From positions 44,533-108,532 of the forward strand of contig JACVCM010000001.1 of the NCBI GenBank assembly GCA_016742125.1: 64,000 nt of DNA, given 5' to 3'. The translations under genes were made by a program, and so were the position numbers. The first letter of the stretch is position 1; each line of letters starts with the position of its first letter. This DNA is from Sphingomonadaceae bacterium. GTDB lineage: Bacteria; Pseudomonadota; Alphaproteobacteria; Sphingomonadales; Sphingomonadaceae. The notes beneath the pieces were generated by a model. It was given only the letters and a program-made list of their open reading frames with translations, did no database searches and had not been told where the DNA came from. Below, piece by piece: positions 25,566 to 33,322 of this stretch.

Positions 25566-25591
25566 AACGATGGCGTCGGCGTATTTCATCC
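25566..25591 (-). promoter_or_regulatory. ECF-type promoter of the small exported protein gene
   Basis: On the minus strand GGATGAAA (25591-25584), 12 nt, ATCGTT (25571-25566). It differs from the other three sites only in the first base of the -10 block. The predicted start is near 25559, about 28 nt before the ATG. Confidence 0.72.
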
Positions 25592-25941
25592 ATGGCGGGT
25601 AACGTTTTTATGCCTTTGGTGCGCAAGGCTTCTGCCTTGCACCGGCCCAATCAAGCAAAGAAGAAACCTGCCCGAAATATCCTGCTTGAAATGTAGGATT
25701 TCATTTGAGAGCGTTGCGCCAGACCCATCTTGCTCCCCCGACGCGCGGGACTTCGACGGGCGAACATCGCCAAGCGCCCTTGGCTGACCCGGGCTGCCAC
25801 AACAGCCGCTTGCACCTTAAATTGACAATATGGACAATCAGGGGGGTACCTATGCGTGAATCTTGTCAATTTAACGCGCGCATCGGGGCATTTCAGGTGC
25901 CAGGTTAGTGCCAACAGATCCGCAACGCTTGTGCAAAGAAA
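25592..25941. other. 350-nt intergenic stretch with a 12-bp inverted repeat
   Basis: No convincing gene is present. A GGTGCGCAAGGC / GCCTTGCACC imperfect hairpin lies near 25618-25643. TTAAATTGACAA (25817-25828) and TTGTCAATTTAA (25863-25874) form a perfect 12-bp inverted repeat with a 34-nt spacer, and each arm contains a -35-like TTGACA facing the other. The repeat lies in the 3' flank of the leftward tRNA-Leu(CAG). An 18-codon frame inside it is not supported. Confidence 0.5.
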
Positions 25942-26028
25942 TGGTGCCCAGAAGAGGACTCGAACCTCCACGCCCTTGCGAGCGCCAGCACCTGAAGCTG
26001 GTGCGTCTACCAATTCCGCCATCTGGGC
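25942..26028 (-). tRNA. tRNA-Leu (anticodon CAG)
   Basis: Read on the minus strand: acceptor GCCCAGA / TCTGGGC with CCA encoded, D-arm TGGCGGAATTGGTAGACGCA, anticodon stem CCAGC / GCTGG around loop TTCAGGT giving CAG, a long variable arm (CGCTCGCAAGGGCG) and a GGTTCGAGTCC T-loop. It is 87 nt long, class II, and reads CUG codons. Confidence 0.97.
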
Positions 26029-26325
26029 ACGGGATGCCCCGGTCAAGCTGCCGGGCATCGGGTAGGCGCGCTCCTTTAAGCGATAAAGCGCTATTGTCAA
26101 CGGCCTGTTCCTGCCGCCAAAATAATAATGTTGATCCTGCAAAGCTTTGCACGGCTTTCGCGCTGGATTTCAGGAAACTGCTATGTCAGCTTCGGGCTCG
26201 ATACCGGCTTTCGAGTCTGAAACCGCCGGTATTGCCCTGCACCAAAAAAGGTCGCGCCGACAGCAGGTGGGCAAACTGCGCCCCGATTTTCTCGCGTTTC
26301 GCATTGTTGAAAAAGGAGAAGGACG

Positions 26326-26922
26326 ATGAACAGGATGAAGATTGCGCTGGCAAGTGCGGCGATATTGAGCGTGACAGCAGTTGCCGCCGCCCAGACGGAC
26401 AAGATGGCGCCCATCGGTCGCGGCGAAGCGACCATCTATCGCGATACCGGATTTCAGGGTCCTGCGGTTTTTGTGGGCGAGGCGAAGAGCAACCTTGGCC
26501 TGTCATGGTCGGTGCGTTCGATCCGCGTACGGTCGGGAACTTGGGAACTGTGCGCGCGGACACGCTTCCGCTCCCCCTGTTTCAAGGTGTCGGCGGATGA
26601 AAACGACCTGCGCCGCGTTTACCCGTTGCTCTACGCGGTGCAGTCGATGCGTCCGCTGGGCTACGCCCCGCCGGTGCAGCCCGACCCGCCGTCAGGCACC
26701 TCGCTGCGCGGCATGTCGGGCGAATTCTTCCCGGCACCGGGCCGCAACGGATATCGTGTCCTGTCTTGTCCCAATGGCGGATCGACGGCCAACTGCGCAG
26801 CCCGGACCGCCGACGATTATTGCAAGAGCATCGGCTATGGCGGCTCGGCGAGCCAGACCCAGGAAACGGTCTATGGCCGCGTCTATCTTGCCGACGTGCT
26901 GTGCACCCGGACAGGTTACTGA
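26326..26922 (+). CDS. Exported beta/gamma-crystallin-like protein
   Basis: A 198-residue protein with a signal peptide (cleaved near AVAAAQ, residue 23). Residues 34-112 look like two Greek-key motifs of the beta/gamma-crystallin fold: ATIYRDTGFQGPAVFVGEAK, LGLSWSVRSIRVRSGTWELC, then FRSPCFKVSADENDL and LLYAVQSMRPL. Four Cys there could form disulfides. The C-terminal part (about 128-198) holds four further Cys and no recognised domain. GGAGAAGG precedes the ATG. It is followed after three bases by the META-domain gene, so the two are likely co-expressed. Calcium binding is possible for the fold, but the binding residues are not clear. Confidence 0.75.
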   Translation: MNRMKIALASAAILSVTAVAAAQTDKMAPIGRGEATIYRDTGFQGPAVFVGEAKSNLGLSWSVRSIRVRSGTWELCARTRFRSPCFKVSADENDLRRVYPLLYAVQSMRPLGYAPPVQPDPPSGTSLRGMSGEFFPAPGRNGYRVLSCPNGGSTANCAARTADDYCKSIGYGGSASQTQETVYGRVYLADVLCTRTGY

Positions 26923-26925
26923 CCG

Positions 26926-27579
26926 ATGTTGTTTAGATCACTTGCAGCCGGTGCCGCCTTCGCCTTTGCGATGGCCGCTCCGGCCCTGGGCGCAACGCCC
27001 GACGCCTATGCCAAACTTGACAGGGCATCGGAAGCTGCCTGTCTCAAGGCCGCCAATCTCACAGGTGCGACAGCGGGGCCGCCGGTCCGCTACTCCGACA
27101 AGGTCATGTTCGATGCCCGCATTGTTGAAGGCATATGGCCGCAGCCGCACATGAAAGGAGCGAAGGCCCGGATGCTGTGCCTTTACAACCGCAAGAACAA
27201 GCGGGTGGAAGTTCAGGAGCTTGCGGTTCCCCCAGCACCAGTTCCACCTGTCAAGGACGTCTGGTGGCGGGCCGAGGATATCGGCGGCAAGGGCATTGTC
27301 GATCGTAGCGAAGTCACCCTGATGTTCGGAAGCGACGGAAAGATAGGCGGACGGTCCGGATGCAACGGCTATTCGGCCAATTACCACATCGATGGAACCA
27401 ATATCAAAGTCCTCCCGCCGATGATCGGAACCAAGATGGCCTGCGCGCCCGCACTGATGAATCAGGAGCAGACCTATCAGAAGCTTCTCGAAACAGCAGT
27501 TTCGTTCGACATCACGCCGCAAGGAATGTTATTGGTGAAATCGGCGGACGGGTCGACCAGCCGCTTTGTCCGCAAATGA
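26926..27579 (+). CDS. Exported META domain protein (HslJ-like)
   Basis: A 217-residue protein with a signal peptide (cleavage near ALGA, residue 22). The C-terminal half, from about residue 104, is a META domain: WWRAEDIGGKGIVDRSEVTL, then GSDGKIGGRSGCNGYSANY, IGTKMACAPALMNQEQTYQKLL. This matches HslJ, a heat-inducible lipoprotein linked to novobiocin resistance in E. coli, but here there is no lipobox. The N-terminal half (residues 25-100) is unique to this group. Its stop overlaps the next ATG, giving a three-gene run with the crystallin-like protein and a lipase. Confidence 0.82.
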   Translation: MLFRSLAAGAAFAFAMAAPALGATPDAYAKLDRASEAACLKAANLTGATAGPPVRYSDKVMFDARIVEGIWPQPHMKGAKARMLCLYNRKNKRVEVQELAVPPAPVPPVKDVWWRAEDIGGKGIVDRSEVTLMFGSDGKIGGRSGCNGYSANYHIDGTNIKVLPPMIGTKMACAPALMNQEQTYQKLLETAVSFDITPQGMLLVKSADGSTSRFVRK

Positions 27580-28709
27580 TGGGCCGCATTCTATGCGCCG
27601 CAGTCATGCTGTTCGGCTGTGTCAACGTTACACCGGCGATGGCGCAGCGGCCGGGCATGCTTATTGATTCGACTCGGGTTGATGCCCCCGACGGCATGCA
27701 GGCGTGGCGGATCCGATATAGCGGAACGAGCGACCGGGGCGCAGTGGAGGAGATGACCGCAATGGTGGTCGCACCCGTTGGGACGCCATCGCGCATGGGG
27801 CGGCCGGTGCTGGCCTGGACCCATGGGACATGGGGCGTCGACGATAAATGCACACCCTCTGCCTCACCCAATTTCTTTACGGCGACACCGGCGCTTGCTG
27901 ACATGATCGCGCGGGGCTTTGCGGTGGTAGCACCCGATTATGCAGGATTGGGAACACCGCAGCCCCATCCCTATCTTGTCGGTACCAGCACAGCCTATTC
28001 CGTCCTCGATGCGGTTCGCGCTGCCCGTTCGGTTGCAGAGGCTGGCGCAGGCAGCCATTTTGCCGTGTGGGGGGAATCCCAAGGGGGACATGCCGCGCTT
28101 TGGACCGGGCAACTGACTCGCCAACATGCTCCTGAACTGACGTTGGTAGGGGTTGCTGCAGCAGCACCGCCAACCGACTTAATCGAAAACCTCACCGGCG
28201 GCACCGACCCATCGGTTCGTGCGTTCCTGACTGCATTTACGGCACACAGCTGGTCGCAGCATTTCGGGATCTCGCTACGAACTCTGGGGAGCAGGTCGAC
28301 CGGCGACCTCATCAACCATTTGGGGCGGAACAATTGTGTGACGCTGGGTGCGAAGCCCCGTATTGGCACCATGATTGGCGTTGCCGTGCTTCGCGCACGG
28401 TTGAAGAATGTCGATCTCGGACGGATCGCGCCCTGGAAAGACATCGCCCGTGACAACAGCCCTGCACCGATTAATTATGGTGTTCCGTTTCTGATTGCAC
28501 AGAATGACGCCGATACCATTGTTTCTCCGGCAGTGACAAAGGACTTTGCGCGCAAACTGTGTCGAAACGGCGGACGGGTTCGCTATGTCGCGATCAACAG
28601 CAAGGGCGGTCACCCCACAAGCGCGGCTGACAGCGCAAACGAAACCCTCGACTGGATTGGCGCCCGCTTTGCAGGAGATCCCGCCCCAACCGACTGCCGC
28701 AACATTTAG
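27576..28709 (+). CDS. Secreted alpha/beta-hydrolase, lipase-like
   Basis: A 377-residue protein with a signal peptide to about residue 24. The alpha/beta-hydrolase fold shows the oxyanion region WTHGTWG (81-87), the nucleophile elbow GESQGG with Ser168, a late Asp in NDADTIVSP and His in GGHPTS. The arrangement is that of secretory lipases of the LIP family. It begins at the ATG ATG overlapping the META gene stop. The frame stays open upstream, but only as the wrong frame of that gene. It probably cleaves lipid or ester substrates outside the cytoplasm. Confidence 0.82.
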   Translation: MMGRILCAAVMLFGCVNVTPAMAQRPGMLIDSTRVDAPDGMQAWRIRYSGTSDRGAVEEMTAMVVAPVGTPSRMGRPVLAWTHGTWGVDDKCTPSASPNFFTATPALADMIARGFAVVAPDYAGLGTPQPHPYLVGTSTAYSVLDAVRAARSVAEAGAGSHFAVWGESQGGHAALWTGQLTRQHAPELTLVGVAAAAPPTDLIENLTGGTDPSVRAFLTAFTAHSWSQHFGISLRTLGSRSTGDLINHLGRNNCVTLGAKPRIGTMIGVAVLRARLKNVDLGRIAPWKDIARDNSPAPINYGVPFLIAQNDADTIVSPAVTKDFARKLCRNGGRVRYVAINSKGGHPTSAADSANETLDWIGARFAGDPAPTDCRNI

Positions 28710-28785
28710 CAAAGCTCGGCCTTGAAAGCTTCAAGGTGCTGGTGCAAAGCGCTGGCCGACATTCGCGCTGCGTGACGGAGCATCT

Positions 28786-29709
28786 ATGCAGGACAAGTTG
28801 ATAACGGTTTTTGGTGGAAGCGGCTTTGTCGGACGCTATGTCGCCCAGGCCTTGCTGGCGACTGGCGCGCGCGTTCGCATCGCGTGCCGCAACCCAGCAG
28901 GCGCAATGCATATCAAACCGCTGGGTAATCTTGGGCAAGTGCAACTGATGGCAGCGGATGTCCGCAAACCGTCGAGCGTTGCCCGTGCGGTGCAGGACGC
29001 CGATGCCGTCGTCAATCTGGTCGGCAGCTTTGCGAATATGAACGCGGTGCAGAATGTCGGCGCAGGCAATCTGGCCAAGGCGGCAGCAGCCGCTGGCGTG
29101 AACCGGCTTGTGCATGTTTCAGCCATCGGGGCCGACCCCGATAGCGCAGCCGAATATGGGCGCAGCAAGGCAGCGGGTGAGGCGGCGATACGCGCGGCTT
29201 TCCCGTCCGCGACGATATTGCGCCCGTCGATTGTGTTCGGGCGTGAGGACCAGTTCATCAATCGCTTTGCCGGCCTCATACGGATGCTTCCGATTGTGCC
29301 GGTAATTGGTGCAGGCACGCGCTTCCAGCCGGTCTTCGTGGGCGATGTTGCAAAGGCGGTTGCCGCTGCGCTGGACGACCAGAGCGGCAACATCCTCGAA
29401 CTTGGCGGGCCCGAGATATTTTCGATGTTGGAACTCAACCGCTGGATCGCCAGAGCCATCGGGCGCGATCCTGCATTCATCGAAGTGCCGGATGTGGCCG
29501 CTCGTCTGCTCGCGCAGGGTACAGGCTGGATGCCAGGGGCTCCAATTACAATGGACCAGTACAAGATGCTGGGCAGCGATAATGTCGTGACCGGCAAGGA
29601 CGGCCTCGCAACTTATGGAATTGTCCCGACCGGCCTCGACACGGTCGCCCATGACTGGCTGAATATCTATCGCAGGCACGGACGGTTCGGACAGGCTTCG
29701 GCCGCATGA
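28786..29709 (+). CDS. NDUFA9-like NAD(P)-binding protein
   Basis: A 307-residue short-chain dehydrogenase-type protein of the atypical/extended class. The Rossmann motif is FGGSGFVGRYV (residues 9-19). It then has NLVGSFANMNAVQNVGAGNLAKAA, YGRSKAAGE in place of the usual YxxxK site, and FQPVFVGDVAKAV. It resembles bacterial relatives of the mitochondrial complex I subunit NDUFA9 (39 kDa). Some of these are complex I accessory factors and some act in quinone or lipid metabolism. No nuo gene is nearby, so the role stays open. uppP follows after 49 nt. Confidence 0.85.
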   Translation: MQDKLITVFGGSGFVGRYVAQALLATGARVRIACRNPAGAMHIKPLGNLGQVQLMAADVRKPSSVARAVQDADAVVNLVGSFANMNAVQNVGAGNLAKAAAAAGVNRLVHVSAIGADPDSAAEYGRSKAAGEAAIRAAFPSATILRPSIVFGREDQFINRFAGLIRMLPIVPVIGAGTRFQPVFVGDVAKAVAAALDDQSGNILELGGPEIFSMLELNRWIARAIGRDPAFIEVPDVAARLLAQGTGWMPGAPITMDQYKMLGSDNVVTGKDGLATYGIVPTGLDTVAHDWLNIYRRHGRFGQASAA

Positions 29710-29758
29710 CTGTTCGACCGGCGCAGGATCCCGGCACTCAGGCCAATCGGAAAAAGAT

Positions 29759-30559
29759 ATGACCGACACATGGGTTGCGATCATCCTCGGCATCGTCGAG
29801 GGCTTGACCGAGTTTTTGCCGGTTTCGTCCACCGGGCACCTCATCCTTGGTGGCGAGCTTCTAGGGTTCACCGATAACTCGTCTGTGGCGTTCAAGATCG
29901 CAATCCAGTTCGGCGCGATCATGGCGGTGCTGCTTATCTACTGGCGACGTTTTTTTGACGTGGCGGCCGGGTTGCTCAAAGTGCAGCCAGGTCCGGTCGC
30001 CTTTACCCGCAACATCCTTCTGGGCTTCGCTCCGGCGCTGATTATCGGCGTCATCGCCTATGATGCAATTCGCGCGGCGATGCAGACACCGCAAATTGTC
30101 GCGATTGCGCTCGTCGTCGGCGGGGTGTTGATCCTCGTCCTTGAGCGGATGGTCAAAAATGTGCGGTTTCACGCGGTTGAGGACATTCCCTTCCGGACGG
30201 CGCTTTCCATCGGTCTGATCCAGTGCACGGCAATGCTGCCGGGCGTGAGCCGGTCGGGGGCGACCATTATGGGCGGACTGATGATGGGTGTCGAACGGAA
30301 GACGGCGGCGGAATTTTCTTTCTTCCTCGCCGTGCCGACCATGCTCGCGGCCACTGTCTACGCGCTGTGGAAAGACCGTGCGCTGTTAAGCATGGACGAT
30401 CTCGGCATGATCGGCATCGGGTTCTTCACAGCTTTTGTCGTCGCCGCGGCAGTTGTAAAGGCCTTTGTGGCAATTGTCGGCAGATACGGATTCGCGCCGT
30501 TTGCGTGGTATCGAATCATCGTGGGAACGGTCGCACTTATCTGGCTTTCAATCAGGTAA
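29759..30559 (+). CDS. uppP: Undecaprenyl-diphosphate phosphatase
   Basis: Dephosphorylates undecaprenyl pyrophosphate at the outer face of the inner membrane to recycle the lipid carrier for peptidoglycan. The 266 residues hold about seven membrane helices and both family signatures: EGLTEFLPVSSTGHLIL (residues 14-30), and PGVSRSGATI with the catalytic Ser/Arg cluster. Overexpression of this gene gives bacitracin resistance in many species. It follows the NDUFA9-like gene on the same strand and may be read with it. Confidence 0.95.
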   Translation: MTDTWVAIILGIVEGLTEFLPVSSTGHLILGGELLGFTDNSSVAFKIAIQFGAIMAVLLIYWRRFFDVAAGLLKVQPGPVAFTRNILLGFAPALIIGVIAYDAIRAAMQTPQIVAIALVVGGVLILVLERMVKNVRFHAVEDIPFRTALSIGLIQCTAMLPGVSRSGATIMGGLMMGVERKTAAEFSFFLAVPTMLAATVYALWKDRALLSMDDLGMIGIGFFTAFVVAAAVVKAFVAIVGRYGFAPFAWYRIIVGTVALIWLSIR

Positions 30560-30718
30560 GTCCGTTTCGGACATAATTTCTTGAAACAAAGTTACAGAGA
30601 ACTGAAACTAGCTTAAAGAAATGTCATCATAGGTCACTATTTCTGCCCTTTATTTGCGATTTGAGCGTGACAGTCGCGGAAATGCTGCTTATGCGCGGCA
30701 CATCCCAAGGAGTGCGCC

Positions 30719-32161
30719 GTGGCAAAAGAATCCATGCTGAAATTCGTGTCGAAGCCGCAGGCTTATCCGCAGAAGCGGACGGCAAAGCTACGCGCTGAAG
30801 ATTTTGCGGAGATCGCTGATCGTTACGCGCCGCAGGCAGCAGCCGACCAAGCCTCGCGCTGTTCGCAATGTGGCGTACCGTATTGCTCGGTACATTGCCC
30901 GCTCCATAACCATATTCCCGACTGGCTGCGCCTGACCGCGGAAGGACGGTTGCGCGAGGCGTATGAGCTTTCCAACCTGACCAGCACCATGCCCGAAATC
31001 TGCGGCCGGATCTGCCCGCAGGACCGGCTTTGCGAAGGCAATTGCGTGATCGAGTTTTCAGGGCACGACGCCGTTACGATCGGTTCGGTTGAGAAATATA
31101 TCACCGATACTGCATGGGAAGAAGGCTGGGTCGAACCCATCGAGGTTGGTCCGTCGCGGGGGCAGTCGGTCGGCATAATCGGCGCGGGGCCAGGCGGTCT
31201 TACCACGGCAGAATATCTGCGTGTCGGCGGATATGATATCCATGTCTACGACCGTTACGACCGGATGGGCGGCTTGCTCACTTATGGGATTCCCGGTTTC
31301 AAGCTGGAGAAAGACGTCGTCATGCGCCGCATCAAACGCCTCGAAGACAGCGGCATCGTCTTCCACGCCAATTTCGAAGTCGGCCGCGATGCGTCCCTCG
31401 ATGCGCTGCGCGCAAAGCATGACGCCGTACTGATTGCCACAGGCGTGTACAAGGCCCGCGACATCAAGACGCCGGGGATCGGCCTGGAGGGCATTGTTCC
31501 GGCGCTCGACTATCTGACCGCCTCCAACCGCAAGGGATTTGGCGATGCGGTGCCGGCCTTTGACAATGGGGCGTTGAACGCAGAGGGGAAGGATGTCGTG
31601 GTTATCGGTGGCGGCGATACGGCGATGGACTGTGTAAGGACGGCCGTGCGCCAGGGCGCAAAGTCGGTCAAATGCCTCTACCGCCGCGACCGCGAGAACA
31701 TGCCAGGATCGCAGCGTGAGGTCGCCAATGCCGAGGAAGAAGGTGTCGAGTTCGTCTGGCTTTCCGGGCCGAAGGGCTTTGACGGGGACGGTAGGGTAGA
31801 GCGCGTCCATGTCAGCAAGATGCGCCTGGGCGCACCCGATGCCAGCGGCCGCCGCGCGCCGGAAAACGACCCCGAAGGCGACTTCACACTCAATGCGGAT
31901 CTTGTCATCACTGCGCTCGGTTTCGAGGCTGAGGAGCTGCCTGTGCTGTTCGGTGCGCCCGACCTTGGCGTCACACGCTGGGGCACAATCCGCGTCGATC
32001 ACGCCACGCAGATGACCAACCTCGACGGCGTATTTGCCATTGGTGACATTGTCCGTGGCGCAAGCCTTGTCGTCTGGGCAATACGCGACGGACGCGACGT
32101 CACACAGCATATGCACAAGTGGTTGCAGGCAAAGGCAAACGCGGCAAAAGTCGCGGCCTGA
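30719..32161 (+). CDS. gltD: Glutamate synthase (NADPH), small subunit
   Basis: The beta subunit of NADPH-GOGAT, which feeds electrons to the large subunit for glutamate formation from glutamine and 2-oxoglutarate. The 480 residues start at GTG 30719 after AAGGAG. Cys-rich clusters CSQCGVPYCSVHCPLH and CGRICPQDRLCEGNC bind the 4Fe-4S centres. An FAD Rossmann motif GAGPGGLTTAEYL (about 153-165) and an NADPH motif VVIGGGDTAMDC follow, then a late GDI FAD contact (FAIGDIVRGA). The 159-nt upstream gap carries the promoter of the gltD-DUF2059-gltB run. Confidence 0.96.
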   Translation: MAKESMLKFVSKPQAYPQKRTAKLRAEDFAEIADRYAPQAAADQASRCSQCGVPYCSVHCPLHNHIPDWLRLTAEGRLREAYELSNLTSTMPEICGRICPQDRLCEGNCVIEFSGHDAVTIGSVEKYITDTAWEEGWVEPIEVGPSRGQSVGIIGAGPGGLTTAEYLRVGGYDIHVYDRYDRMGGLLTYGIPGFKLEKDVVMRRIKRLEDSGIVFHANFEVGRDASLDALRAKHDAVLIATGVYKARDIKTPGIGLEGIVPALDYLTASNRKGFGDAVPAFDNGALNAEGKDVVVIGGGDTAMDCVRTAVRQGAKSVKCLYRRDRENMPGSQREVANAEEEGVEFVWLSGPKGFDGDGRVERVHVSKMRLGAPDASGRRAPENDPEGDFTLNADLVITALGFEAEELPVLFGAPDLGVTRWGTIRVDHATQMTNLDGVFAIGDIVRGASLVVWAIRDGRDVTQHMHKWLQAKANAAKVAA

Positions 32162-32178
32162 TCCTTGGGAGAATGCCG

Positions 32179-33306
32179 ATGAAATCGATCCTCGCTGCAC
32201 TGCTGCTGACGACCGCGGCGCCGATGGCACAAGCCGCCGTTCCGGATAGCGGGAACGCATCCAACGCGGTGGAAGAGTCGGCGGAGAATGCGGCACAAAA
32301 AGCGATGGATTCTGCGATGTCCATCTTCACGAAGATGTTCGACACCAGCGACCTGCCTGAACCGGAAGCCGCAAGGCTCGAGCTGGCAACGGTCACCGCG
32401 TCGAAGCTACTGCCCAACGGGGCCTATGCGAAAATCATGGACAACATGGTGGAGCAGATACTGACCCCGCTTTTCAACATCATGCCGGGCCTTACCGACG
32501 CGCAGATTGTATCCGCGACCGGTGCTTCCCAGGACAATGTTGCCGCGTTGACCGAAGAGCAAAAGGCAGCGGTCACCCGGATTATCGACCCCTATCACAA
32601 ACAACGTGCCGAACAGACCATCGCTATCATGAAGCCGATGATCGCCGAGGCCATGGCGATTGTCGAGCCGGCCATGCGCACCGGCCTGTCGCGCGCATAT
32701 GCGCGCAAATTCTCTGCTGCTGAGTTGACCACTATCAACAGCTTTTTCGCAACGCCGACCGGATCGACATTCGCGCGAGAGAGTTTCGCGCTGCAGGCCG
32801 ACCCAGAAGTCCTGCAGGCAACTTTCAAAGCATTGCCCGCGATCTTTACCAGCTTCATGGGCGATGAAGCAAAGTTCAAGGCAAAGTTCGAGGAATTGCC
32901 CAGGCAGCGCGAACTGAAAGATCTTTCCGACACTGAAATGGCTGAGCTGGCGAGGCAGCTCGGCGTCTCTGTCAAGTCACTCGAGGACCACCGCCTTATC
33001 GTAACCATTGCCGACCCATATGCGCATGAGACCGGCGAGGAACCCTGGTATGCCGAGGATAGCTGGGCAGCGGCGGAACGCAAGAATGTGAAAGCGCTCG
33101 AAACCAAATATGATACCCTCAGCACACGGTCTGAACAAGCCGGTGCCCAAAGTTCGGCGGCCTATGAAGCTTATGAGAAGGCATGGCAGGCCGCGGTCGA
33201 TGCTGCACGCAAACGCATGCTTGCCGAGGGCTGGACCCCGCCATCAGCCGAACCCGAAACCACCGAAGGCACCGCCGACTCTGTCGAAGCGGTGGCGAGC
33301 CTCTGA
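32179..33306 (+). CDS. Exported DUF2059-like protein between gltD and gltB
   Basis: A 375-residue protein with a signal peptide (MKSILAALLLTTAAPMAQA). A DUF2059-like section lies around residues 160-195: AYARKFSAAELTTINSFFAT, then PTGSTFARESFAL. The C-terminal third is a charged coiled-coil-like region. ATG 32173 is also possible, but 32179 has the better spacing from GGGAGA. It lies between gltD (17 nt) and gltB (16 nt) on the same strand, so it is transcribed with the glutamate synthase genes even though it is exported. A link to nitrogen metabolism is unproven. Confidence 0.78.
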   Translation: MKSILAALLLTTAAPMAQAAVPDSGNASNAVEESAENAAQKAMDSAMSIFTKMFDTSDLPEPEAARLELATVTASKLLPNGAYAKIMDNMVEQILTPLFNIMPGLTDAQIVSATGASQDNVAALTEEQKAAVTRIIDPYHKQRAEQTIAIMKPMIAEAMAIVEPAMRTGLSRAYARKFSAAELTTINSFFATPTGSTFARESFALQADPEVLQATFKALPAIFTSFMGDEAKFKAKFEELPRQRELKDLSDTEMAELARQLGVSVKSLEDHRLIVTIADPYAHETGEEPWYAEDSWAAAERKNVKALETKYDTLSTRSEQAGAQSSAAYEAYEKAWQAAVDAARKRMLAEGWTPPSAEPETTEGTADSVEAVASL

Positions 33307-33322
33307 CCTGCCTGGAACGACT

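Noticed and set aside
25592..26028. A genomic-island attachment site at tRNA-Leu(CAG)
   Set aside because: No integrase gene, no duplicated tRNA end and no change in composition are visible in the flanks.
26595..26620. GGATGAAA followed by CGTT inside the crystallin-like gene, resembling the ECF promoter motif
   Set aside because: The distance between blocks is one base different from the four good sites, the -10 block does not match RTCGTT at the fixed spacing, and the site is internal to a coding sequence.
33110..33322. An upstream extension of gltB by 71 codons
   Set aside because: The extension overlaps the DUF2059 gene, has no family similarity and would bury the propeptide that must precede catalytic Cys27.
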